Below are positions 1-12,038 of a stretch of DNA of 64,000 bases, piece after piece. Under the pieces are notes generated by a model, which was given only the letters and a program-made list of their open reading frames with translations, did not search any database and was not told the origin of the DNA. Positions within the stretch are counted from its first letter, which is position 1. Every line of letters begins with the position of its first letter. The stretch covers positions 1,178,001 through 1,242,000 of the forward strand of contig NC_041788.1 of assembly GCF_900090045.1 (NCBI RefSeq), written 5' to 3'. Source of the stretch: Plasmodium malariae. Taxonomy: Eukaryota; Apicomplexa; Aconoidasida; Haemosporida; Plasmodiidae. A program made the translations under genes and the position numbers.

Positions 1-3000
1 TTCTGCTGAACAGATAGACATATGTCCGATTCTCTCTTTTTTTTAAAACTTAAAATATTTTTTAAAAAAGAAAGAAGAGAATCTTCTTTTTCCCAATTCA
101 TTTTATTTGGATCATTATAGAACTCATGAGGTTTATATGAAGAATCATTATTAACACTGTAGTAATAGACGTTAGAATAATATCTTAAATTATCACATAT
201 GTGATTGTTAAGTAATATTATTTCATAAAAAATATGGTTAGCCATATATAACTCCTTTTTGTTTAAAGTATTCATATTTATTTGGTACTTATCTGGTAAG
301 CAACTTTGTAAACTAAACAGATTTTTTTCTCTCCTATTTGGTTCATTTCCATCTCTTTCAGTGCTGCTATCCTCAGTTGACATTCTATTAAATTCATCTA
401 GCTTCGTGTTTGATTTTTCAAGAACCAAAATACAGTCATCTTTATTTTCAATTTTTACATTACTTAAAATTTCATGGCATTTCGTATCCTTCTTCTCTTC
501 TTGTATATAACGTACATTTAGCAATTTTGCATTTTGCTCTAACATTTCAATAATTTTATTTTTATCAAAATTTTTCTCCAAATTTTCAAAACAAAAAAAA
601 TCGTTTTTAAATTCCATGTTCATAAAAACTGGAGCTGAAATAAACATTGCGTCATGTAACTCATTTTTGAAATAATTTAATATATCATACACTACACTTA
701 ATATATTTATAGATATATTATAAGAGGTTAAACATCCAACACGAAGTAGCTTTTTTAAAAAGGATATAACATAATATAATGGAATCATTCTGTTTTTTAT
801 TGATGTATATATTATTTTTAAAAAACTTGTACCATCATAATAAAAACTCACCGGCATAATCAGCTCAAATAACCTCTTATAATAGTCTGTGTACATGTTA
901 TCATTTAATTTTTTCTCCCCATCAAGTTCGTCGCTATGGTTCTGGTATTCACTATTGTCTATATTGCCATCATATCCAAGGCTATGGCACTCGCTTCCAT
1001 CCATATTGCTATCATATCCGAGGCTATGACAATCGCTCCCTTTCATACTGCTATCATATTCGAGACTTTGAAACGCGCTCTTATCAATACTTCTATCGTT
1101 GCTACTTCCCTCAATGCCATCCTCATCTATCGTATGCATATCATCGTCTCCTTTTTTAGAATAATTACCAGATGAAGCATTTCCCTCCTCAATATGCTCA
1201 ACACAAATTAACTCCTTCTCCTCATCATAAGTAATATCATCAAGGACTTTATTGTTTTTCTTTTTTATAATTTTTTCACTTTCCTCATTCCGTAAAATTG
1301 TATCACCTATTGCATAATGTCTATCAGCTTCTTCCGTACACTGATGCTCTTCCTCATGCTTTATTTCATAGTTTTCATTTCTTTCCCTATCTTCATTTGC
1401 TTCCGTTTTTTCTTTTGTCCTACCCTGACTGTTCACTGTAGAACAATTCCTCTCAGTCAGTAAATTTCCAATATTTAGTTCTGTTAAAATATGAAAAATA
1501 CCTGGCAGTGCTGCCAGAGATACATACAAATTTGACGCAGAATAAAATGCATAATTAAAAAAATCGATTAAATAATAAGGGTTATTAGTATAAGGAAATA
1601 CATATAATGGAATAAAATGCAATAATTGCAACATCATAGTATATTTATGGTTATAGGTTGTTATAAAATAAAACCAACAATTTGCGTATAACCTAGCATA
1701 AATCTTATTATCTATATTTATATTTATAAATAAATTATTTTTTCTTTCTTTCATTTGACATTCATTCTTTTCTTTCCTTCTCTTTTGTATAATCATGTCG
1801 TCATATTGCTCTACAACATCCGACATTGTTTCCTCATCGCTGCTGTTACTCCCATTAGTTAAGTTACCACTCCGCAGAAAATTATAATCTCCATCACTGC
1901 TATGTTTATTACTGCCAATCTTGTCATTGCTACTCTCATTGCTATCTGAGGAAGAAGAATCTGAGGACGAGTGCACAATGGTGTCATCGCTTTCGTAACT
2001 ACAAAACATTTTACTCTTCTTATAACTGTTGTTTCCACTTCTGTTACTATTGTAGTTTTGTCCATTTTCCCCCTTTTTTGGATTCTTATATTTTCTTTTT
2101 CTCGTCATTCTTTTATCCTTTTCGTCTAAGAATAAAAACATATCATCAATTTTACCCTTTTTCATAAATGCACTTTTTTTAATATGAAAACTTTGTACCT
2201 TTTTATCAGGTTTAATGGAATTAATTAAAATGCTATAAATGAACGAACTTGTGTTGTCATTATCTACGGTTGTGTCTTCCACCTTTTGCGCTATTCTTTC
2301 TGCCTTGGGTACCCTTTTCCCTTTCCGACCAAGGATTAAGCCACTGTTATTAGAAATGGCACTACCGCTACTACTACTGCTGCGGCTACTATTTGCACAG
2401 TCAATAATTCCATCACACGTGTTTCCATCTCTTGCATTTTTTCTATCCATACAATAGATTTTAAAAATTGAGAGGAAAAAGTAATTTAAGTCATAATAAA
2501 AACATAAGTAACTTTTACATATATGTTTTATAGCGCTAATACTCAGATTTTGCATTTTTAGTAAATAGACAGTAATACGCCTAAATAACTTAATGGGGAA
2601 ACTTTTTTCCTTTTGCTTTTTTTCTTTTTCATTATATTCTATGCTACTAGTATGTTCTTCTGGTCTTCTTGTACTAACATCGTTATTATTTCTATCTACA
2701 TTATCAACACTGCAATTTGGGATATTATCAATAACACTTTCATATATTTTTGATTCCAACTGTAAACACCCAAATAACAAAGACAAGCTCTTTTTTAAAA
2801 ACAATTCATCATCATGACTTAACAACTGAAACAATAGACTTAGGAATTTTTCAAAGCATTCGTTTAGCCACTTATCATATTTTGTGAACACCTTTTTTTT
2901 ATTACGTGTTTCCAAGATGATAAAGTCCTTTTTGAAAAATTTTTTTAATTTTATGTTGTCCTCATCACAGCTGTTTTGTTCACTCTGATCAGAGCTAGTA

Positions 3001-3212
3001 CCATCATTACTATTATTACTATCACTACTACCATTAGCGTCATCGTATATTAATTTTCTTTTCATTCTCTCACTATACAGTAACACAAACAACCTTGTTA
3101 AACTATTTAAAATGCATTTCTTACTTTTTGCATTTTGCAAAACGCTAAACAGAGAACATATCTCATTTATGACTAAAGAGGTAGAAGAAAAACTACATTC
3201 ATCCTGCTTCAT
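1..3212 (-). CDS. NOC4: NOC4-like nucleolar complex protein (CBF/Mak21 family), 3' end outside the window
   Basis: An open frame of about 1070 codons starts at the ATG at 3212 (MKQDECSF...) and runs off the left edge without a stop. Residues about 530-590 (IPLYVFPYTNNPYYLIDFF, then LPGIFHIL) and about 770-830 (DYYKRLFELI..., MIPLYYVISFLKKLLRVG) match the CBF/Mak21 domain as found in Noc4, where a short segment after the FYxKLY motif leads into a 'LPxYLVAAFIKRL' helix. Noc4 works with Nop14 in small-subunit (40S) pre-ribosome assembly in the nucleolus. The domain is split by an acidic insert of about 180 residues (roughly 591-769) that contains three 14-residue tandem repeats. The N-terminal half has Ser/Asn/Asp-rich stretches and Lys/Arg-rich segments that could be nucleolar signals. 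The reading frame is uninterrupted, so I see no intron in this part. The family call is inferred from remembered motif patterns; other CBF members (Noc3, Mak21) fit less well. Confidence 0.72.
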   Translation of the reverse strand, partial: MKQDECSFSSTSLVINEICSLFSVLQNAKSKKCILNSLTRLFVLLYSERMKRKLIYDDANGSSDSNNSNDGTSSDQSEQNSCDEDNIKLKKFFKKDFIILETRNKKKVFTKYDKWLNECFEKFLSLLFQLLSHDDELFLKKSLSLLFGCLQLESKIYESVIDNIPNCSVDNVDRNNNDVSTRRPEEHTSSIEYNEKEKKQKEKSFPIKLFRRITVYLLKMQNLSISAIKHICKSYLCFYYDLNYFFLSIFKIYCMDRKNARDGNTCDGIIDCANSSRSSSSSGSAISNNSGLILGRKGKRVPKAERIAQKVEDTTVDNDNTSSFIYSILINSIKPDKKVQSFHIKKSAFMKKGKIDDMFLFLDEKDKRMTRKRKYKNPKKGENGQNYNSNRSGNNSYKKSKMFCSYESDDTIVHSSSDSSSSDSNESSNDKIGSNKHSSDGDYNFLRSGNLTNGSNSSDEETMSDVVEQYDDMIIQKRRKEKNECQMKERKNNLFININIDNKIYARLYANCWFYFITTYNHKYTMMLQLLHFIPLYVFPYTNNPYYLIDFFNYAFYSASNLYVSLAALPGIFHILTELNIGNLLTERNCSTVNSQGRTKEKTEANEDRERNENYEIKHEEEHQCTEEADRHYAIGDTILRNEESEKIIKKKNNKVLDDITYDEEKELICVEHIEEGNASSGNYSKKGDDDMHTIDEDGIEGSSNDRSIDKSAFQSLEYDSSMKGSDCHSLGYDSNMDGSECHSLGYDGNIDNSEYQNHSDELDGEKKLNDNMYTDYYKRLFELIMPVSFYYDGTSFLKIIYTSIKNRMIPLYYVISFLKKLLRVGCLTSYNISINILSVVYDILNYFKNELHDAMFISAPVFMNMEFKNDFFCFENLEKNFDKNKIIEMLEQNAKLLNVRYIQEEKKDTKCHEILSNVKIENKDDCILVLEKSNTKLDEFNRMSTEDSSTERDGNEPNRREKNLFSLQSCLPDKYQINMNTLNKKELYMANHIFYEIILLNNHICDNLRYYSNVYYYSVNNDSSYKPHEFYNDPNKMNWEKEDSLLSFLKNILSFKKKRESDICLSVQQ

Positions 3213-4978
3213 TTTATTAAAAATGTTTAATTATGTGGGGGTAGGGAAAAAAAAAAAAAAATAAATAAATAAATGAACACATTCCCAGGTTAATCAAAAT
3301 GGTAAATTATAAAGAAAAATTACCGCATGTTTTATAATATGCTTCTATATATGCTTTAAAATGTTCCAAATTAGTGATTTCTCTGCTTTTTTTCTTTTCT
3401 CTTTTGTTTTTTTATTTTTTTTTTTTTTTTTCGTTTTTTCTGATTTTTTTTTTTTTTCTCCTCTTAATTCTTCCGTTTTGTTTTAACCAGATAACATTTT
3501 TTTTTCTTTTTTAAAAGGCATAACGCGAAATTATATTTCTTCAGATTACTATTTATGTTATATAGAAGTATGTATATAAACAATGTAAATATGCATATAT
3601 GCACATATGAATATGTAGATATATATATATATATATATATATATTGAATGTAAAATAATTCACCAAAATAAGTTACATGAAAATAAAAAATCGTCTTTAC
3701 CATGTTATTCTTTTAAATAGGAATGTATTTCGTGGTTACAAAGGAAATGCACCAGGAAATAAGAAAATGAAAAAAAGGAAAAAAATATGTAAGAAGAGCA
3801 AAACAAAGTTAGCATAACGGAAAAGTCGAATATCTATACTTCTGTAAAATATTTAAAATGATGTTCTCATTTGAACATAATTATTTGTTTTAAAAATGTA
3901 CTCTTAAAAATTTTTCGCACAATATCACTTGTATAATTTTTTTCTTTTTTCTTCTTTTCTTTTATCTTATTTCATCTTTCTTCTTTCTTCTTCTTTTTTT
4001 TTTTTATTTATTCATTTACATAACAGTTTTGTAGAACAAAGTTTAGTAATACTAAGGGAAATAAATTAGGAATGTAAAAGCAAACATGCGAAATGTAGGA
4101 GCGTAAGAAATGTTAGAAAAACGTTAAAGTAACAATTTTCTGTATTCGAATCTATCTTTTGAAATGTTAAAATATTTTGAATAGTTGCAACTGTCCTTTA
4201 ACCTTTCTACTTCGTTCTTTTTTGTTATATATTTATGAATTAAAATTTTTTAAATAATGTTTTTGTCTTCCAAATAGTTGTATCAAGAAAAAAAAAAAAA
4301 AAAAATTCAGCAGATTTTTATGATTAAAATGTAGTTTTAAAAAAAAAAGAGAAATGAGCACGTTACGTAAATACATATATACGTATATATACATGTATAT
4401 ATCTATACATGTATGTACATACCTTATGACAAAGAGATGACATATATTAAAAGGGTATAACATATAGTTTTATATGGATCCTTTAAAAATACATAAACAC
4501 TTACATACATGCGCGTATGTATATATATAATATATATGTGCATGTAAATGGGCATAATTAAAAGTAAATTTTACAACTGTCCATAACAAATAAATAATTA
4601 ACCAATTAAATGAGATATCATGGTAAAATACATATAAAAGCCGAAAACATATAACAACACACATAAACTCCAAGAAAGCTAGTGTATTAAAATGTACTAA
4701 AAAAAAAAAAAATCCTAAATTTTACGAAAAAAAATAAGATACAACATAACAAAACAAAACGTAGCACAACTATACGTTGCATAACCGAACATAGCACAAC
4801 AATACAGAAGAGCAAGCATTTAAATACAAGTAGAAACATTAAACTAATTTAAAATTTTATTTTTAGTCAATGTATTCATTCACATTTTAGCTGTCGCCCA
4901 CAAGGTAATCATATATGTGCATTAAATAAAGAGTAAAACAAAACGACAAAAAAAAACAAAAAAAAAAAAAAAAAAAAC

Positions 4979-5012
<34 letters not shown>

Positions 5013-5252
5013 AAAAAAAAAACCAAAAAAAAAACCAAAAAAAACAAAAAAAAAAAAAAAAAACAATAAGTAAAATTATTTTTAATTTATTTTATATAAA
5101 GAAGATAACCTTAACAATATAACGTTTTTTTTAAAACATATGTAAATTCACATATAAGTAATACACATTTTGCATATATATATATATACTTATATATAGG
5201 GGAGTATGTGCAAAAGACCCAAATTCTGTAAATACATTTTTGAATGTTCTTC
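3213..5252. other. Intergenic region, 2.0 kb, no gene seen
   Basis: This stretch is upstream of the NOC4-like gene and upstream of nothing else; the gene to its right also points left, so its 3' end lies here. It holds long poly(T) and poly(A) tracts, a (TA)n run at about 3619-3645, and the poly(A)/CC repeat listed separately. The short open frames in it are made of microsatellite-like TAT/CAT codons and have no protein-like composition. Confidence 0.7.
4948..5063. repeat. Poly(A) tract punctuated by CC dinucleotides
   Basis: About 115 bases consist almost entirely of A, broken at intervals by CC (and a few single C). Three successive units of CC plus 8 A occur at about 5011-5040. It lies about 190 bp downstream of the stop of the membrane-protein gene at 5253-5825 (minus strand), so in that transcript it would be a long poly(U)/GG tract beyond the coding end. 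Slippage in sequencing or assembly could alter its exact length. Confidence 0.8.
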
Positions 5253-5825
5253 CTACACCTTTAACAAAAACTCGTTCTCGTCACCCATTAATTTTCCTGA
5301 ATTTAATTTTTTTTTGCTCTTAATATGGTCATGTGAGTGCCTCAAATCATCTAAACACACCTTGGCATCTAACTGAGCTAAGTAATCTCCAATAGTCCAC
5401 ATAAAACAAAAAGAAAAAAATATTAACAAGTAAACTGAAGAACAAAAAATTAGTCCTACCTTTTTATCTTGTACTATATACTGTAAGAATTTAGAAGCTT
5501 GATGAATAGTAACAATATGAGGGTAATTTAAAATATCTATTAACAGAAATGTTATTAACATGGTCATAATAATGTTATTCACAATTAATAGAATTATTGT
5601 AGATCTTATTGACACAGCATGTTCTTTTATTACCCCGTAGCACCCAACTAAACATATTATAATGATTACTATGCCATAAAATACTGACAGTACTAGTAAA
5701 TTATAAGTATTCCTTTGTTTACACTCAATGAACCCAAAAACTATGACTAAGAATGAGTAAATCAACGGTACTAGGTACAAAATAAATGCTGCCACTCTCG
5801 TAGATACACATTTTAAAGAGCTCAT
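5253..5825 (-). CDS. Conserved small multi-pass membrane protein, unknown function
   Basis: This single-exon gene encodes 190 residues. Four hydrophobic segments are visible: residues about 10-33 (AAFILYLVPLIYSFLVIVFG), 43-64 (LLVLSVFYGIVIIIICLVGC), 74-98 (STIILLIVNNIIMTMLITFLLI) and 123-146 (VGLIFCSSVYLLIFFSFCFMW). The loop between the third and fourth is short and the tail is hydrophilic and Lys/His/Asp-rich. The spacing of the first three helices and the GCYGV motif after helix 2 recall tetraspanin-type topology, but the large cysteine-rich extracellular loop of true tetraspanins (CCG) is absent, so I do not assign the family. No signal peptide distinct from helix 1 is seen. The start ATG at 5825 directly precedes an MSSLK N-terminus, and the next upstream bases are AT-rich non-coding DNA carrying a 26-bp minisatellite. 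Confidence 0.8.
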   Translation of the reverse strand: MSSLKCVSTRVAAFILYLVPLIYSFLVIVFGFIECKQRNTYNLLVLSVFYGIVIIIICLVGCYGVIKEHAVSIRSTIILLIVNNIIMTMLITFLLIDILNYPHIVTIHQASKFLQYIVQDKKVGLIFCSSVYLLIFFSFCFMWTIGDYLAQLDAKVCLDDLRHSHDHIKSKKKLNSGKLMGDENEFLLKV

Positions 5826-6951
5826 TTTCTAAAATGAACAAACATTAAATTTGTATGTATATATATGTGTGTATGGGTGTTGGGGAGGTATAGGTAAATA
5901 TGAGGATTTACGAATATGTATTGGTGCATATATGTATGAATATGAATTAGTGCACTTATTTATGAATATGTATTGGCACATTAATTTATGAATATGTATT
6001 GGCACATTAATTTATGAATATGTACTGGTGCATGTATTTATGAATATGTACTGGTGCATGTATTTATGAATATGTACTGGTGCATGTATTTATGAATATT
6101 TATATAGGGGTATATATATTTGTACACTCATCCCTGCCCACATTCACGCATATATTTGCATTTACACTGTGTAGAATTTTAGTATTCCTATGCACGTAAG
6201 GAATATTTTATAATAGCAGTTTTGTTACAATTAAGTAAATTCAAAAAGACAAAATAGGAGGTAATTCCTACTCTAGTATAAATCCATATACATATATATT
6301 TTCAATTAACGCACAAATTTATTAACATAATAAAATTTCTAAAGTGCCAAGCATAAAAAGGTGCATTTAAAATTTATGATCACAAATTCACAGTGAAGAA
6401 CTATTAAAACAATGAAGCGTTAAAACGTTAAAGATTAAAACACAAAATTCGTTAATTTGTTAGAAGCAAAAACTTTAAATTAATTTTATTTTATCTTTTT
6501 TTTTTTTTTTTCTCTCCAGTAAAACTATATTATTTTGTTTTTTCATATAAAAAAAGAAAAAAAAAAAAAAAAGACAGGTATACATATAGTTATATGTATA
6601 GGCAGTATAAGAGGACTTTTGAAAAATTAACATATATATATATATATATTTATACGTGTGTGTAAGCATGCAAATTTGCTTGTAGGTATAAGCTGAAAAT
6701 GAAAAAAACTCCCTTTCAACTTTATAATAATGTTTACAGTAGTTACATGTAGGTAATAGAACTTCTTACATTTGTAACATGAGTTGCATTGTGGGTGGTA
6801 TAGTACCCTTGTTTCTTTTTCTTTTTTTTTAAAAAAAAATATAAACTTTGCACATTACAATGTTTATACAATAAGGGCAATTTGTGAATATTTATCAGTT
6901 TAATTTGTGCATTCATGAATAAATTTATGCATTGTGTACGTATGTATATAC

Positions 6952-6983
<32 letters not shown>

Positions 6984-7620
6984 GCATATATAACAACTCA
7001 TTAACAGTAAATACAAAATGAGTGGCACTTTTTAACTATGCACAATATTTACAGAACAAGTAAAAAAACAGTAATTATTGTAGACATGTTGCGTGCACTA
7101 ATAATGTCACTCATGTAAATGCACAAATAATATTTAAATTCTTACACGCCCTTGCAATATAACATATTTATCACAAGTATTTGTAGTTATGTAGCAAACA
7201 ATTTAATGCTGTGACAAGGAAAATATGCAAGAGGCATGTGGAACAACTTGGCATTATTCTTTTCAACAAAACGCACAAGCGATTTGGTTATACTTTTTTG
7301 AAATTTTTGCAATTTATTAAATGTTATAATTTACTAAACACAGTTCATGTACTACTACAATTTATTAATTCTTATCGTTAAAAATATTCACTTTTTACTT
7401 TTGCTTTTTCAGTTTTTTTCCTTATTTTTCATTCTATTCAAATACCTATCAGTCAAACTTTTTAGATCCTTTGTCCAAGTGTTTATATTTTTCAGTCATT
7501 TCTTTAGGGATATATAAATGTACGTATCATTAATTTTTTGTCGTATTAAATCAAAACATTTCATTGTTTGTTGTAAATGTAAATTATTCAAATATAATAA
7601 ACGAATTTATAATTTCAAAA
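5826..7620. other. Intergenic region, 1.8 kb
   Basis: Upstream side of the membrane-protein gene. It contains the 26-bp minisatellite (listed separately), (TA)n tracts at about 6632-6649 and 6955-6983, and poly(T)/poly(A) runs. I see no gene in it. The last 200 bases are T-rich and would be the 5' flank of the possible micro-gene starting at 7621. Confidence 0.6.
5912..6093. repeat. Minisatellite, 26-bp unit, 7 copies
   Basis: The phrase GAATATG recurs at 5912, 5938, 5964, 5990, 6016, 6042 and 6068, exactly 26 bases apart, with an eighth partial copy at 6094. The last three full units (GAATATGTACTGGTGCATGT...) are identical; earlier ones carry TATTGGCACATTAA or TATTGGTGCAT variants. The array begins about 85 bp upstream of the start codon of the membrane protein at 5253-5825, so it probably lies in that gene's 5' UTR or promoter. 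Confidence 0.9.
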
Positions 7621-8028
7621 ATGGTGAGTAACTTTTAATATATATTATTGTAAAAACTTACACTATAAAAATGTTGAACTTTTCAGAAAAAAAATTAAAA
7701 AGTAAAATAATGGTTATACAATTTTAAATGATGAAAAGACTTACTCAATATGAAAATACAAAATTGTTTCACAAAAATGTGACTTTTTTTTTTTTTTTTT
7801 TTTTTTTTCTTCAAGTTGTATTATATTCCATTATTTCGTAAATTTACAACTGTAAAATTTTATTTTTTCTAGCCTGGCAAAATAACGTGCGCGGAAAGTG
7901 CACCATGTTTCGTATTTTTTGAGGGGACATTCCGCGTATTACACATTGACATATACATATATACAAGTACACATATGCAGATATATGTTCTTTGCACATG
8001 CGCGAATTTGTTCGCCTTTTTCGTCTAA
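7621..8028 (+). CDS. Possible two-exon micro-gene, about 52 residues
   Basis: An ATG at 7621-7623 is followed at once by a strong-looking donor (GTGAGTAAC). A poly(T)/pyrimidine-rich stretch leads to an acceptor TTTTTTCTAG ending at 7872. Splicing ATG directly to 7873 opens a frame beginning MPGKITCAESAPCF and continuing to a stop at 8026-8028, about 52 residues. The first 90 bases of exon 2 are clearly more G+C-rich than the flanks, as expected of coding DNA here. A start codon standing alone in exon 1 is a common arrangement in Plasmodium genes. The 3' part (after residue about 30) looks like microsatellite sequence, so the exon may end earlier, for example at GTATTT or GTATTA, and join another exon after the TACCTTCAG acceptor near 8059. 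I do not recognise the protein. Confidence 0.35.
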
Positions 8029-8543
8029 AAAGTTGTCCTTACAACTGTTTTTACCTTCAGCTATTATACAGTTATTATGTTAAAGCTTTTGCGTTAATTT
8101 AAAAGAAAAAAAAAAAAAAATATAAAAAAAAAAAGTAAAAAAAAAGAAGCAAAAAAAACGTAAAAAAAAATTTTTATAATGGACATTAAAAAGGTGCATA
8201 AAAAAAAAAAAAAATACACAAAAAAAAATTTCCTTTAATAACCATATATATGTAAATGTTCATAAATACCAATGTTCCCTTCATCCACTTTATGTATTTT
8301 CCTTTTTTGCAAATCAAATTTAAAAAAAAAAAAAAAAAAATACCAAATATTTTAATATGAACAACATAGTATAAAGAACTGTATTGAACATTAATCTGTT
8401 TCTTTTTTCTTTCTCTTCTTTCTTTTCTTTTTTTTTTTTTATTCCATCTCCTTTTTGCAACATAATAATTTGTTTACGTTTAATTACGCGCTCCGAAATA
8501 TATGCTTCTAATTTATAGGCACAAAAAAAATTCCTAGCTAACT
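8029..8543. other. Intergenic region between the possible micro-gene and ferredoxin
   Basis: Convergent 3' flanks. The segment 8101-8240 is nearly pure A with a few T and C. A short minus-strand open frame starting just past the ferredoxin stop (8320-8547) is Lys/Glu-rich because it crosses poly(T) tracts; it is best read as the ferredoxin 3' UTR. No gene seen. Confidence 0.6.
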
Positions 8544-10802
<2,259 letters not shown>

Positions 10803-12038
10803 ATGAAAAATTTTGCTAACTCCTTGTTAACTGCTTTATTCTTATTCATCCTTGAAATAATAATTGTTGAAAACTTAAAATATAAACCGCTTAATTATAT
10901 AAAAAATCACAGTCATTATGCATATATGATTAAGGGCATTACTAAAAGCAGACACACAAATAATAATACCTACGCTTCTTCAAATATAACTAATTATACT
11001 GATAGTAACAATAATGCTACTAATAATAAAGTTACTACTTTATTGTTAAAAGAAAACTCATACCAAGAAGCGTACACACTAATTTCTAACGAATTAGAAT
11101 TATTAAAAAAAGAAAATGACGATAATATAGATCACATTAATACTTTTACAGGTTTTTTAAAAAAATATTATGAAGAAATTAAAAAATATAAGTCTTGTTC
11201 ACCACAGACATTCTTAAATATGTTTTTAATGTATATTGACACATTTAAAAAATATCGATATTATTCTTTCCCTAATATACATAGGTATGATGAGAATTTA
11301 TATGAATGGTCATTAGAGTTTTGGTCCCATTTAATTGATAAAAAAAATTCGAAATTTTTTGGTACTCCAAATATTAACAAAACAAAAAAGTGGATAGATG
11401 AAGGACATAATGTTATTATATTTAGTAATCATCATATAGAAGCTGATGCAAATATAATTAAATATTATTTTCATATGAACAATGCACAAAATATTTCGAG
11501 AAATATTATATTTGTTGGTGGTCATAAGATAAGGGCAGATCCTTTATCAAGACCATTTAGTGTTACAGCTAATCTCCTTTCCATCTTTTCAAAAAAATAT
11601 ATAGAAAACCCACCACATTTAAGAGAAGAAAAAATTTTGTTCAATCACAAATCTCTGAATACTTTAAAAAATTTATTAAGTGAAGGAAAACAAATTATTT
11701 GGTTAACACCCAGTGGAGGCAGAGACAGAAAGGGTCCAGATGGAAATATTAACATTTCTCCTTTTGATCCGAAAATAATACAGTCATTTCATGTCATTGC
11801 AAAAAGGTCAAAAGTAAAGACACATTTTGTAGGATTAGCTTTAAACACTTATAATATATGTCCACCGCCTAACACAATCGATGTTGATGAAATTGAAAAG
11901 CAGAGATCTTGTTCTTATTCACCAATAGGTTTAAATTTAGGAGAAGATGTGTTTGATGTATATCCGTCCATGGATGAAAAGGAAATAACATCATGTCTTT
12001 ACAACTACGTTAATCAGTTATACGAGCAGATACGCTAA
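10803..12038 (+). CDS. G3PAT: Apicoplast glycerol-3-phosphate acyltransferase (chloroplast ATS1 type)
   Basis: I start the gene at the ATG at 10803 (MKNFANSLLTALFLF), not the upstream in-frame ATG at 10647, because the intervening codons translate poly(T) runs into Phe/Ser and MKNF gives a normal signal peptide. The product is 411 residues. Residues 2-24 are hydrophobic and are followed by an Asn/Lys/Thr-rich transit-like region to about 80. The catalytic H-x4-D motif is at H210-D215 (NHHIEAD). The further family blocks follow: GGHKIRADPLSRPFS (239-253), IFSKKYIENPP, and IWLTPSGGRDRKGPD (299-313). These match soluble chloroplast G3PATs, which transfer an acyl group from acyl-ACP to the sn-1 position of glycerol-3-phosphate, the first step of phosphatidic acid synthesis in the plastid. 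Length and motif order are complete. Confidence 0.93.
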   Translation: MKNFANSLLTALFLFILEIIIVENLKYKPLNYIKNHSHYAYMIKGITKSRHTNNNTYASSNITNYTDSNNNATNNKVTTLLLKENSYQEAYTLISNELELLKKENDDNIDHINTFTGFLKKYYEEIKKYKSCSPQTFLNMFLMYIDTFKKYRYYSFPNIHRYDENLYEWSLEFWSHLIDKKNSKFFGTPNINKTKKWIDEGHNVIIFSNHHIEADANIIKYYFHMNNAQNISRNIIFVGGHKIRADPLSRPFSVTANLLSIFSKKYIENPPHLREEKILFNHKSLNTLKNLLSEGKQIIWLTPSGGRDRKGPDGNINISPFDPKIIQSFHVIAKRSKVKTHFVGLALNTYNICPPPNTIDVDEIEKQRSCSYSPIGLNLGEDVFDVYPSMDEKEITSCLYNYVNQLYEQIR

